Positions 37,347 through 49,217 of a DNA stretch of 64,000 nucleotides are shown here, piece by piece. The notes below the pieces were generated by a model, which saw only the letters and a program-made list of their open reading frames with translations, was not told the DNA's origin and did no database searches. This stretch comes from Lycium barbarum. Its lineage: Eukaryota; Streptophyta; Magnoliopsida; Solanales; Solanaceae. Both the position numbers and the translations under genes were made by a program. The stretch is taken from positions 14,272,336 through 14,336,335 of the forward strand of contig NC_083340.1 of NCBI RefSeq assembly GCF_019175385.1, read 5' to 3'. Position 1 is the stretch's first letter. The number at the start of each line of letters is the position of its first letter.

Positions 37347-37942
37347 TCAAGGGGCATAGCCGCCACCACCACCATGGCCGGATCCACCCCCTTCACCACC
37401 ACCATATCCACCAGCATGTCCACCCCCTTCACCACCGGCATAGGCTCCTCCTCCGCCTGAACCACCGCCACCGTATCCTCCTCTATGAGCTCCACCGGCA
37501 CAGACCACTTCCGTAGCCGCCACCTGATGCTCCACCAGCTCCCCCTGCTGAGCAATCTCCACCACCACCTCCGTGGCCGCCTCCACCACCACCACTTCCT
37601 GCTCCTTCACCTGCACCGGATGCACCGCTATGTGCTCCACCAGCAGCCCCTCCTCCGCCACCACCACCACCACTTCCACCGCCACCTCCACTGCTGTATC
37701 CACCTCCCGCTGTCCCACCAGCACCATATCCGCTGCCACCACCTTCACCGCTACCACTTCCACCGGCATAACCACCAATGGTCGCCAGCTACAACTCCAC
37801 TTCCACCACCTCCACCGGCATAGGCGCCAACCTTGGCCCCAATACCAACATCAAGATTGATGAGGGTTCTTGCAGCTGAACATATTCCTATACTCAATAA
37901 AATAAAGAAAACAATGTTAAAAACTCTAGTACTCTTCGCCAT
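37347..37942 (-). pseudogene. Glycine-rich protein B, frameshifted copy
   Basis: The signal peptide and start are the same as in C and D (MAKSTRVFNIVFFILLSIGICSAARTL). The glycine frame breaks near 37777, where one extra base (CATTGG instead of CATGG) sends translation to a stop at about 37751, giving a 63-aa product. The glycine pattern continues in another frame until about 37490, where a 17-bp net loss relative to C shifts it again; the C-terminus (GGHAGGYGGGEGG) is intact in a third register. The two shifts do not cancel. The TATA box is also altered (TATAGATA, near 38009). It is either a dead copy or, if the extra base is a sequencing error, still damaged at 37490. Confidence 0.8.
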
Positions 37943-38156
37943 TGGAATACAGTTGAATATATCCCTCAACCACGACTTAATATGAATATTGCATGGATTG
38001 TAGGCTATCTATAGATGTTTCGAAAGATAAGGAAAGCGCGTCTATGCAAAAAGCAGGTATAAAGAGCTAGGGAAATAATCACACCAAACTCCAAAGTGGA
38101 AAAAGAGAAGGAAGAAATACACTAAAATGACTTTATATTTGCACTGATCGACCACA

Positions 38157-38196
38157 GTAGTGTGCTTTTGCTCATTTGCTGGCATCCACAACTTTA
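38157..38196 (-). promoter_or_regulatory. Conserved upstream block of GRP B
   Basis: Same 40-bp block as at 42341-42380 upstream of C, about 215 bp before the ATG in both copies; shorter version at gene A. Confidence 0.55.
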
Positions 38197-38340
38197 TCAT
38201 CACACCATAATGCGTCTATTGTAAGTCCTAATCTTGATGATCATGAACTTCATGTCTATCAAATTCAAACCATTTTCACACTTGCGCGGGGAATGTAGGT
38301 GGTTACATAATCCTCCACGAGTTAGATACTATGCCATACT

Positions 38341-39252
38341 CAGGTGCGGAGCTAGGTGGTGGCGAGGGGTTCATCCGAACACCCTTCACCGAAAAATTAC
38401 ATTATATATGTAGGGCCAAATTTGACTTTTACGTTTATATATCTTATAATGAACCCCTTGATACAATTAAGAGGCTTGGTTTGATGGTTGAGGGGTTCAA
38501 AAGTTCGTCAACGTCACAGGTTTGAATCACTGATGCACTCGCTTAAGCATTTTTTCGATTTTTACTTTGTAAACTTTTAGCTATAGTTTGAAAGATCCAA
38601 AATGGTCCTTTATGTTAGGACTTCCATTCGAAAGAGTGCCTATTATTTGAGGTGGGGCTAATAATCATTCATCTTTCAAATAACGGAGCACATGTAGCCC
38701 TAACTACCTAATTCTATCAATATAAATTTTATTGCTCTGCTAGCTCTAAGGGGTTGGTTTTCTCCTCAACACTTTTTTAATTACTTTTTAAGTTTTACCT
38801 TTTTTAAGCTCTTGCAAATAAATGCTTCATCAACTTCTAAACATCATCATTACAAAATAATAAAGGCTTTATCAACTTAACTTAAATAACCTGGGCAAAT
38901 CACCTTTTGCAAATTGGTTTTAATAGTGGCTACTTATACTCTATTGGTAAAATGAAATTTCTGTTCCAATTATATTAAGTAGTTAATCTTATTAACTATG
39001 ACAGCATCATTTGTTGAGCACATTTTTTAATTTTTAATTTTTTAATTGGATGTTGAATATGTATTATAATATTAGTAATTTAATTCTTACAACTTTTTCA
39101 AGAATCTTTACAATTTTCAAAATAATATAGGGTTGAAGGGACAGTTATTACTAAAACACACAGGGTCCCCTCTTCGTTTTTCATCCTTAATTTTCTCGTG
39201 TTACTTCTTCATCTTTTAAACCCCCTTGAAGAAAATCCTGCCTCCGTCACTG
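38341..39252. mobile_element. hAT-type non-autonomous element upstream of GRP B
   Basis: Begins CAGGTGCGGAGCTAGG and ends CCTGCCTCCGTCACTG (inverse CAGTGACGGAGGCAGG). Gene C's upstream DNA reads straight through the site ('ctatgctatactagctag' near 42517-42534), so it supplies the empty site. Imperfect 8-9 bp duplications (gccatact / gcctatact) flank it. Length is 912 bp; no transposase. Confidence 0.8.
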
Positions 39253-39789
39253 AGCCTATACTAGTACATTATTTGTTTAATGATTGTATATATTGGTGAT
39301 AATCTGGAGCGTTTAAGGTATTCGAAGTGGAGAATTATTAATGTAAGATTTATGGTTAGGAAAGAAGATTTTCTTTTTTGGAGTTCTTAGCATGTTCAGT
39401 GAATTTGCTGATTTTGTTATATTGTTAAAAGACTTAAATTCAACGACAAAGGCCGCGCGGTAAATGATCATATTATTCGTGATATGTTCAGAGACAAATT
39501 CATAATATAAGCTCTACTGGTTTTCCATATATATATTTTTTCAATATTTGAATCTTAAATAGAAAAATATTGATCTAGTTTTATTATATGTGTGAGAGAG
39601 AAACGGCAACGAGGCATCTCTAGGTTGTCCTCCCAAACAATAATTCTATGCTTCTTGTTACAACCGGCCGATGGTATTGTCACCGATACTTCTATTTGAC
39701 TACTATGAGAATTGAGAAGAAAGATTAATTGTCCAAATTCGACATTTTTTATAAGCTTGAATCACAACTTTAGTAGACCCTAACAAATA

Positions 39790-40050
39790 CTCCATTCGTT
39801 TCTCTTTATGTTACACTACTTTCTTATCCGTACTTCGTTTAAAAAAGAACTATGCATTTTTATATTTGAACAAAATTTAACTTTAAATTTTATAATTTAT
39901 CTTAAGGACAAGTTTTTATAACATCACAAATGTTATGTCATGTTTACCATCATAAGTTCAAAAGTCTTATAGCCAACATATATGATGACATATTCAAAAC
40001 TATAATTGTTAAAATCTTTCTCTCTCTTAAATTTATATCACACTTCTTTT
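39790..40050. mobile_element. Old Stowaway-like MITE in GRP intergenic unit
   Basis: 'CTCCATTCGTTTCTCTTTATG', 'acatcacaaatgttatgtcatg' and 'aaaagtcttatagcc' are decayed pieces of a common Stowaway-type consensus. The paralogous copy upstream of C is split: its left part lies at about 43050-43192 and its right part resumes at 52941, with the MULE/CACTA insertion between. Confidence 0.55.
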
Positions 40051-40400
40051 TTCCATACACAACTTCCCGTACTTGAAGGAGTTAAAATTAAAGGCTTCCC
40101 CTAGCTAAGCGTTCTGGCCAAAAGTAAATGAAGTTAATTTCCCCTTTTTTTTTCTTTGTTTTTTCATCTTTTTTCTTTTTGTACCAGCCTTGAACTCATG
40201 ACCTAGTGGTGTGGAGAGAACTCCCTCAACCACTTTGAACAAGAGTGACCGATGGTTAATTTCCCTCTTACCCAAGATCTATATCAAAAATATTGGTCCT
40301 TCAAAAGAGGAATTTGTAACTGGAATTGCCATGCCACGTTGAACCCTGATGAGTCAAGTTTATAAATTATCTAGGAAAACTAAACCATCATATATACTCA

Positions 40401-40792
40401 GTGCTTGTTTGGTATGAAGAGAAAAATGTTCTCCACAAAAATTATTTTCTAATTTTCGCACTTATTTTCTGATGTAATTTGGCAAGTAAACTGAAAATAT
40501 TGTTTGAAGAATATTTATATTTAATCTAGGCAAATACTATAAGGGTGGGACGAGGGGTGGTGGTCGGGGGAGGGGTAGGTAATTTTGATGGGGGTATTGG
40601 GGGATGAGGAAGAAACAATTAATTGGAGTACAATTTATGAAACTTGTTTTTCCTTACTTCCAACCAGAGCCATCATTTTTCTGAACATTAATGAATTTAT
40701 TTTCTAAAAAAAATTATTTTTCAAAACATTGTGACCAATTAAATATTGCAAAATTTGAAAAATATTTTTACTTTCCATACCAAACACACCCG
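40401..40792. mobile_element. MITE (GTGYTTGTTTGGTATG ends) in GRP C 3' region
   Basis: Left end GTGCTTGTTTGGTATG, right end inverse CATACCAAACACACCCG. An orthologous copy sits at the same place downstream of D (53501-53882) but not of B, so it inserted after the B lineage split and before the C-D duplication. Confidence 0.75.
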
Positions 40793-41308
40793 TAGTATAT
40801 TAATTATTATAGCATAATTTTACCGGAACTTTATTCCATTGTTCTTTGCACGTATAGTATGGTACTTCAAGGGCAACATCTTCCTGTTGCTCTTTTCTTT
40901 CTAAGATGTTGCTCTTTTCTCTTTCTTTAGTTATTACTCCTAAAATAGCACTCGTTTGGTTCTTTTCACCTGTAATTGTGAGATCGTCCAACGTAATAGA
41001 AGTACTATATAGATATAGTATGCATGCAACGTACGGAGAACATACACAGGAATTTGCCAAACCATTTTCTTACATTAATTAAATGCACCAATTTGCAGTA
41101 GATATCTTTGTTTAGACATCTTTCTTACATTAAAACCAAAAGTAAAAACAAGCGTGCACATATATTAAGAGCACTTTTCTAGCTGCAACAATATTAATTT
41201 GCTTTCATCAATTAGACCTCCTGTTACCATAATTTGATCATGTTATTTTTAATAGTATAGATAAGAGGAAATCCTATATTGTTCACAAATTGTGAAGAGA
41301 ATAAGCTT

Positions 41309-42127
41309 TCAAGGGGCATAGCCGCCACCACCACCATGTCCGGATCCACCCCCTTCACCACCACCATATCCACCTGCATGTCCACCCCCTTCACCACCGG
41401 CATAGGCTCCTCCTCCGCCGGCCCCACCTCCACCGCCTCCACCGTATCCTCCTGCTCCATGACCTCCGCCTGCACCGCCACCGGCTCCTTCACCACCTCC
41501 GTAGCCGCCACCTGATGCTCCACCAGCTCCCCCTGCTGAACCACCTCCGCCACCACCTCCGTGGCCTCCTCCACCACCACCACCACCGCCTGCTGCCCCA
41601 CCAGCACCATTTCCGCCACCACTTCCTCCTCCTTCACCTGCACCAGATCCACCTCCATGTGCTCCACCTGCAGCAGCACCACCACCGCCACCACCACCTC
41701 CGTGGCCACCTCCACCACCATATCCACCGCCTGGCGCCCCACCAGCTCCATATCCGCCACCGCTTCCTCCTCCTTCACCTGTACCGGATCCACCACCATG
41801 TGCTCCACCAGCAGCCGCTCCTCCGCCACCACCACCACTGCCACCGCCACCTCCACCGCCGTATCCACCTCCCGGTGCCCCACCAGCACCATATCCGCTG
41901 CCACCTCCTTCACCGAGACCACTCCCACCGGCATAACCACCATGGTCACCAGCTACAGCTCCACCTCCACTACCTCCACCCGAACCTCCTCCACCGCCAC
42001 CGGCATAGGCGCCAACCTTGGCCCCAATACCAACATCAAGATTGATGAGGGTTCTTGCAGCTGAACATATTCCTATACTCAACAAAATAAAGAAAACAAT
42101 GTTAAAAACTCTAGTACTCTTCGCCAT
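41309..42127 (-). CDS. Glycine-rich secreted protein C (cell-wall type GRP)
   Basis: Intronless reverse gene, 272 aa from the chosen Met. MAKSTRVFNIVFFILLSIGICSAARTL is a signal peptide (cleavage probably after CSA); the mature part begins with TLINLDVGIGAKVGAYAGG and continues as Gly-rich blocks (GGGGSGGG, GAGGAPGGGYGGG, GGAHGGGSG repeated about three times) to GGGYAP. A structural cell-wall role is expected for this class. An in-frame ATG nine codons upstream (42154, MRDIFKCIP) would lie only about 9 nt after the predicted transcription start, given the TATA box at 42191-42200, so the Met at 42127 is preferred. Nearly identical to D; intact. Confidence 0.88.
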   Translation of the reverse strand: MAKSTRVFNIVFFILLSIGICSAARTLINLDVGIGAKVGAYAGGGGGGSGGGSGGGAVAGDHGGYAGGSGLGEGGGSGYGAGGAPGGGYGGGGGGGSGGGGGGAAAGGAHGGGSGTGEGGGSGGGYGAGGAPGGGYGGGGGHGGGGGGGGAAAGGAHGGGSGAGEGGGSGGGNGAGGAAGGGGGGGGGHGGGGGGGSAGGAGGASGGGYGGGEGAGGGAGGGHGAGGYGGGGGGGAGGGGAYAGGEGGGHAGGYGGGEGGGSGHGGGGGYAP

Positions 42128-42190
42128 TGGAATACACTTGAATATATCCCTCAACCGCTACTTAATATGAATATTGCATGGATTGTAGGC

Positions 42191-42200
42191 TATTTATAGA
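42191..42200 (-). promoter_or_regulatory. TATA box of GRP gene C
   Basis: Reverse-strand TCTATAAATA, 64-73 nt upstream of the preferred ATG. At the same place B reads TATAGATA and D reads TTTAAATA. Confidence 0.8.
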
Positions 42201-42340
42201 TGTTTCGAAAGATAAGGAAAGCGCGTCTATGCCAAAAGCACATATAAAGAGCTAGGGAAATAATCACACCAAACTCCAAAGTATAAAAAGGGAAGAAAGA
42301 AATACACTAAAATGACTTTATATTTGCACTGATCGACCAC

Positions 42341-42380
42341 AGTAGTGTGCTTTTGCTCATTTGCTGGCATCCACAACTTT
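42341..42380 (-). promoter_or_regulatory. Conserved upstream block of GRP C
   Basis: 'agtagtgtgcttttgctcat...ggcatccacaacttt', shared with B at the same distance and with A. Absent from D, whose duplicated promoter stops short of it. Confidence 0.55.
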
Positions 42381-45245
42381 ATCATCACACCCTAATGCGT
42401 CTATGGTAAGTCCTAATCTTGATGATCATGAACTTCAGTCTATCAAATTCAAACCATTTCCACACTTGCGAGGGGAATGTAGGTGGTTACATAATCCTCC
42501 AACTAGCTAGCTAGATCCTATGCTATACTAGCTAGTACATTATTTGTTTACTGACTGTATATACTGACGATAATCTGGAGTGTTCAAGGTATTAGAAGTG
42601 GAGAATTATTAATGTAAGATTTATGGTTAGGAAAGAAAGATTTTCGTTTTTGGAGTTCTTAGCATCTTCATGGAATTCGCTGATTTTGTTACATATTGTT
42701 AAAAGACTTAAAAATGATCAAATTATTCGTGATATATTCAGAGCAGATCCATAATTTAAGCTCTACTGGTTTTTCATATATTTTTTCAATATTTGTCTCT
42801 TAATTAGAAAAAAATTGATCTAGTTTCAATATATGTGAGAGAGAGAAACGGCAACGAGGCATCTCTAGGCTGTCCTCCCAAACAATAATTCTATGCTTCT
42901 TGTTACAACCGGATAGTGTTGTCACCTTTAGTTTCTTAGAACGGATACTTCTATTTGACTACTATGAGAATTGAGAAGAAAGATTAATTATCCAAATTCG
43001 ACATTATTTATAAGCTTGAATCATACTTTAAAAGAGCCTGACAAATACTCCATCGATTTCTGTTAATGTTACACTACTTCCTTATTCGTACTTCATTTGA
43101 AAAAGAACAATGCATTTTTATATTTCAACACAATTTAACTTTAATTTTTTTAATTTATCTTAATGAAAAGCTTTTATAACATCATAAATGTCGAGTCAAT
43201 TCTACAAATGGTCATTGAACTTGTAGAAAAGTCCTCCTAAAGTAACTTTTGAATTTTTTTGGACAATAAGGTCATCAAATTATGTCCATGTTTCCAAAAA
43301 AGTAAAACCATCCATTTTTTGACATAAAAACCCCTTAACTCATTTTTAAATTATAAAACCCATTTGAATATTCCTATTTTACTTTCAAAATGTGAAATCT
43401 TAATTCTAATAAAAATTTCAGAATATTGCAAAATTATATCTCAGTGGACAATAAGAGGATACAGTTGAATGGTAATAGAACTGAGCACAAAGCTTAACTA
43501 TAGGTTTTTTACACTACAAGAAAACTGGCTTTTAACGACGGGAAAAATGGTCCCTAAAAGCATAAATATGGTCTCTATTAGTTAATAGCGACCAGAAAAA
43601 TCTGGTCACCACCCGTCGCAATAGGCTCCGCCGCTAAAGATCAATAACGACGAGATAAAAATATTGGTCCTAAAAGTGTTTTAACGACGGGATAAATACT
43701 GGTCCCTAATACACTTTTAGGGACCACACTTCTGCTCCCTAAAACTTTGAGTGGCAAACTTTTATTAGTCGTAGAATGTCTTTTGAGACGAGATATCTGG
43801 TCCTTAAGAGTTTCAGTACGTGAGAGTTGCCGGTCCCAAAAGGTCTATGTTCAATTCCAAGGTACGCATTTTTATGGACCTTAAAATGTGATACATAAAT
43901 AAATAGATGTTCTATCCTGTCATATTTGTGGATGCATATAAACAAAAATAAGCAATAATATCCTGCTGTCATAAATATAGTCTTTAATTAGTTACAAATA
44001 ATGGATTAACATCCGACTAGTGGCACTGTATAACCATGATATATAAGTCACACAACTGTATACCCACCTCTTGGGGGAAAATAAACATCCGAATATAATT
44101 TCTGATCTAATAATCCTAGTAACATGATAAACAAATCATCAGCTTGTTTGAAGTCTTCAAACCTAGCACATATTGTCTTGTAAACGGTAGTCTCCAAATC
44201 CTGTAAAAAGCATAAAATAATTTTTGTTCAGGAAAACTATAAAAATCGATATTTTGCTATTTATTCAAGTCTGATAGCAGTAACCTAACATTCCAACATA
44301 ATCAACACCAGACAAATTCTAATAGATTTTGACAAGAGAGGCACTTGTGATGAACATATATACTGGCCAATATCCTCACTCCACATTACTTCACATCAGT
44401 TAAGCTTGTATCAATTATAATGTGCTCTCAAACAAGAGTGTGTAGGCTTATGAGATGGAGGAGGCAAAATCTCAACGAGTATCCGAAAAGATAGCTACAA
44501 CTGAAGAAAATTCTATTTTCTTAGTAAGCGCCTAATATACTTGGTTTGAATTTGATCGACAATGGAAAACTATACAGCAGTGAAACGATACAACAGACCT
44601 CAAGAAGTTACACAAGCATCGGATTTGTACAAGTATGCTCCCTGTAGTTTAGCTTTCAAATAACTAAGTCAAAAGTTGATATAGGTAATAACAAGAACAT
44701 ATTTTAAAAGTCAAGTTGAATAGAACATTATTTGAGATAAATCGCACTAGAAAGTACTACACCAGATATAAGAACTCACCATTGGACCTTGCAGTAACAG
44801 GATTTAAATGGAAACAATACAAAATCAGATAGAAATATTATTTTCAACTCAAGCTCTTTCTTATAGTAGATTATAACAGATGTATGTTTAACTCAAATAT
44901 GTCGGAACACCGCCAATATTTTTTAAATTGATTGGCTACAAGATAATCCTGATTTCTAAATTTACTAAATCGAAAATATTGTAACATTAAAAAACGTATA
45001 TATCCAATTCACATTCAGTAGAGAATGGCTGTTTTTCTCTTTAAATCAAAGAAACTCCATGTTTAACCTTTAGTTCATTGACTCATTTTTTAAATAAGGT
45101 AGAGTTTCTTTAGTTCTTTAACTCATTCTTGACTATTGTATAATTATTAATATAATTCAACATTTGATGTCATCTCTGACGCAAGAAAACTAAGAATCTT
45201 CAAAAGAGAAGAAGTGTTTCATGAGAAAATTCATATACCTGGAAT

Positions 45246-45312
45246 ATGAAGGAGAGTGTTTTGCCACAAGGAGCTGAGAGTGTTTAGCCGCAAGGAGCTG
45301 AGAAACTGATAG
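45246..45312 (+). repeat. Short tandem repeat in CACTA interior
   Basis: 'gagagtgttttgccacaaggagct' is followed by 'gagagtgtttagccgcaaggagct', a near-perfect 24-bp tandem pair. Confidence 0.85.
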
Positions 45313-48300
45313 TAATGAATTAGAGTTAATAATTGGGGTTATGACTATCTAATCAAATACAAGAAACTGAAACCAATGAGATATTCGGGCATTAAGGTGT
45401 AATCATTTGGATTGTTAAATACTATCCATGCAAAACACTAAACAAGTAAACATTTATCTTAGAATTGAATATTGTTTTGAAAAGAACTAGAAAGAATATA
45501 AATTGTTGTAGTGGAGCACCAAAACTATGATCAATTAAATGTATATACAGAGATAGCAACTAGTCTGGTGTTAAATATTTTTACTAAAATAAATGGTGTT
45601 ACCACTTTATTTGACTATCAACTCCTTAATATGCATGGCATAAAGTTAAGTACCATAAAGATCTACTGAAAAATATCAATCTCTACTAATATAGGAGGAT
45701 TAACTTCACGTGAACAATAACTTCTTGAATTCTCAAGACCTGTAAAAACACCAGTCCATAAAGAAGAACAGAAGTACCAGAAAAGAGGCTAAAAAAGAGC
45801 AACTCAAGCAAATAGAGGCGAGTTTCGATTCAAAGATGAGAATTTAGTGTTCCTTACCAATCCTCAAAACCTACAGAAACACATGTCTATAATGCATTAA
45901 ACCACTAAAGTATATAATCACTGCCCCCATCATCTCAAATATGCATTTAGAACAAATTCAATGTTGAGTTTGTAAATTGATACTCAAATGTCTAATTCCC
46001 GGAAGGAGTTAAATAAGTCTATTTAAAGCAAATAGGTTGCTGAGTGAATGTGAAGACATTAGCATATATCATCCTCCTTTTCTATTTTTATGGAGCAAAG
46101 ACGTAACAAGGTGTACAACATTCAACACTAGATTTTGAGATCCATAATCAGTGTCACTTCATATTAAACTAAACTGTTTGATATCCAAAAAGTCAGCCAT
46201 GAGCAATTTTTTGTGATGGCTAGCACATGGCAGAGTTGTAAAAAATATATTTTTTGTGTTTCAAAATTACAAAATAAATGGCATTTCAAAATAATGTTAA
46301 AAACCAATAATTTTCTTGCAGGCTCTACTGTCATTCAGTCATGTACAGTCAACAATTAAGATCAATGAAACAGCAATCCATCACATTCTACTTATCCAAA
46401 CAAATAAACAAAAACCATCACACTCTAGAGAATGGAGAATGGAGAGTTTGTGCTATCCTCTGTAAACTGAATTTCAATAAAATTCTTTACTAGCAGCAAT
46501 AGAGAATGGAGAGTTTGTTTGTGTACGAATAGTCCACCTGAGTGGGAAGCCCTGAGTGCTCACATTGAAGCAAGATTTGCACTACTGGCCAACATGGGAA
46601 CTCAGGTTTGATCCTAAAATTGCAATATGATGACACAAAGTAATCAAATCATTGGATTCTGGTGTTATGTGAACTGTTTCAGGTGATTGTTCAAAGCATT
46701 TACCAAATCTGTAGTCAGTACATTGTGGGTATTTGAAGTTGTCATGTATCACTGTACGAGAATCATAATGAACTGAAGGTACATCGATTTGATGCCTATA
46801 TATTGTTACAAATTATCTGATCATTTTATCAACAAAAGCAAAATTGTAGAAACTTTTCAGTAACATAAAAGTCATAGGCTCGGTATCTTTAATATATGCT
46901 CTAGACAGCCTGATTTAATAAAGGTCAAATCAAGAAAATGAAGTAGACTAAATCTGACGGGATTTCTCCAAAAAAAAAAAAAAACTTCTGGTAAGAGATT
47001 TTATTTTATAATATAAGATCTGATTCTACTCTAAAAGTTTCACAAATAGATACTAGTAGATTTTAGATTTCAATCATCAATGCATATGTTGTATTAACGA
47101 ACTTGCTATGAAACTAGAATTTTTTTCCCTACAAATGTGTATATCCCCGTATGGTATTCGGGATTTACCATTCAAGAAAAGTTGCGACCCCATAATCCTA
47201 CCATAGTCTAGCAATGGGAGTTCCTACCTGTAATCCTCATTTTCAATTGTCATCTTAATAACAGGAGTGGAGAAATGACTGCAATGGTAAGTTCGCAGCA
47301 GGGGAATCTAATTATGGAAATAACGACAGTTTGATCTATATATATATACGATTAATCGGAGAAAGCATACGAGGTACATTAATTATACCTTGAGTAAACC
47401 AGAAGAGATTAGTGAATCAACATCAGTAAATAAGCATATTTTTAGGATTCACTTTTTTCTTTGGGAAAAGCTCTAAGACAGAGGACACACGTGCACCTCC
47501 AACACTGTGACCTCCCAAAATTTTAATCACTAGATGCCAGTTCGCTAGAGATATTAGTTCGCTATTTGGACTGTTTGGTCTTAACTATCTTTGGGCTTTC
47601 TTAGAATAAACCTGATTTCTCTTTATGCTTTGCTAGTGATAATAAGTGATGTTCTTTAATAAATAATTCGGTATTCGGGATATTCCGAATACCAAACGGG
47701 ACTAATGTCTCCTATCGAATTCGAACCCGAATATCATAATTCTGAAATTTTACTCCCAGATACCGAATTACCGAAATGCGCTATTCAGTACGGTAATTCT
47801 GTTATCGGTAATTTGTGCCTAGTCCTATGCATAAGCTAGCAGGCAATAAAAAGATACACAAAGACAGGGAAGATTCTTAAGAAGGGCAGTGAGATGAACT
47901 AGATTTTGGGAGGATACATAAGATGATAGAAGAGGATAAAGTTGCAGTTCTCTCCTCCACTATGAACTCGTCTCTTTCTCTAAATTTTCAGTCTTTCTTT
48001 GAAATAGGAAATTATAATTAGAGGAAAGGGGCAAGGCAAAACAACCATCCAAACTAAAGTTATTTAGTTTAGAGAACTCTAAAGAAAATTGATATAGACC
48101 AATAAGATTTTTCAACATTTTCACAAAAGAGCATAGATTGGTAATGTCATGAACTGAAGTACACACTACATAATTTTCTCTCTTTCAACACTACAATGAA
48201 TTTCTTGCTAAGATAGGTACTACATATCATTTAATTTAATTAATAGCTAATGACTCATATCCGACTTTCCAAATCATCAAACCCATACAAAAAGAAACAA

Positions 48301-49099
48301 TACTTGCTACAGGATAAGAGTAACAGAGATCAAAGAAGCACCCTCTACTCATGCATGATGGACAAAAGAAATAAGAGTAGAGAAATACCTGACAAAATAA
48401 AAAATCACCAAGGTAGAAGCTAGAGCTTAGCACACAGAGCATCAAAGTTCATGGCTTGTTGCTATAAATCGAATTGGTCTATCAATCGATATCCCATCCA
48501 TAATATTGTAGCTAAATTCCTCAGCTAGTAGCCTAGTATACAAAATCAACTGTCAGATAATTCAAAATTATCACTTGGTTCGTTACCTTTGACATTACAG
48601 AAGAAATAAATCAGTTTTCCATCATAAAATATAAATGCACAAATGTTTGAGGCTTGACGAAGAGCATCACTTAAGTTTGATAAAGTCTCAACTCAAAGTA
48701 ACTTCCAAAAAAATCATGACTTCCAAAGTTAATCCAAAGGTAAAGGAAAATTTACATCTGTAAGAGAATTTCCTAACTAAATTTTTACCTGAAATACATT
48801 GAAGGAACAATTTGTTCTTCTCCAGTTTGTTCACAAAGTAAGATCATAGCTAGTGTATTATTGAAGTTGCAGCAGTACTAACAAATAACTAAGTAAACGA
48901 ACATCGGTTCCTACAAAACATATGATGGAGTAGCTAGACAAATCATATGATTTACACAAAGCCTAAATCTATCACCTGAAAACCTCAGAATAACTCACTA
49001 ATTAGGTACCAACAGTAACCGAAACATCAATTACAAAGCTAAAAATCATAATTAAAGCCATCCAATTGAGCATGATCAAAGAAGAGATATAATTAACCT

Positions 49100-49217
49100 A
49101 ATAATAATAGGGTAGGAAAAGAACGACATTTTTCAGACCGTATAGGTATATTTTTTGGGACTAGATTTTTGACCTGCCGCTAAAGGTTGGTCATTGATAA
49201 GGATTTTTCTTGTAGTG
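49100..49217. mobile_element. Internal CACTA-type 3' terminus
   Basis: 'gggactagatttttgacctg' followed by 'gccgctaaaggttgg' and TTTTTCTTGTAGTG ending at 49217 reads as a complete CACTA right end. It is followed by TAA, not the TTA next to 43512. Either a second, nested CACTA whose left end is lost, or a rearranged element. Confidence 0.65.

Larger units (their letters stand above)
39945..42250. repeat. Segmental duplication unit carrying GRP C
   Basis: Collinear with 52942-55303 through the 3' flank, the MITE, the gene and about 100 bp of promoter. Differences are small substitutions and indels plus the Stowaway present only in the other copy (52999-53215). Confidence 0.85.

Noticed and set aside
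45246..45312. CRISPR-like or other spaced repeat array
   Set aside because: Only two adjacent near-identical units and a eukaryotic context.
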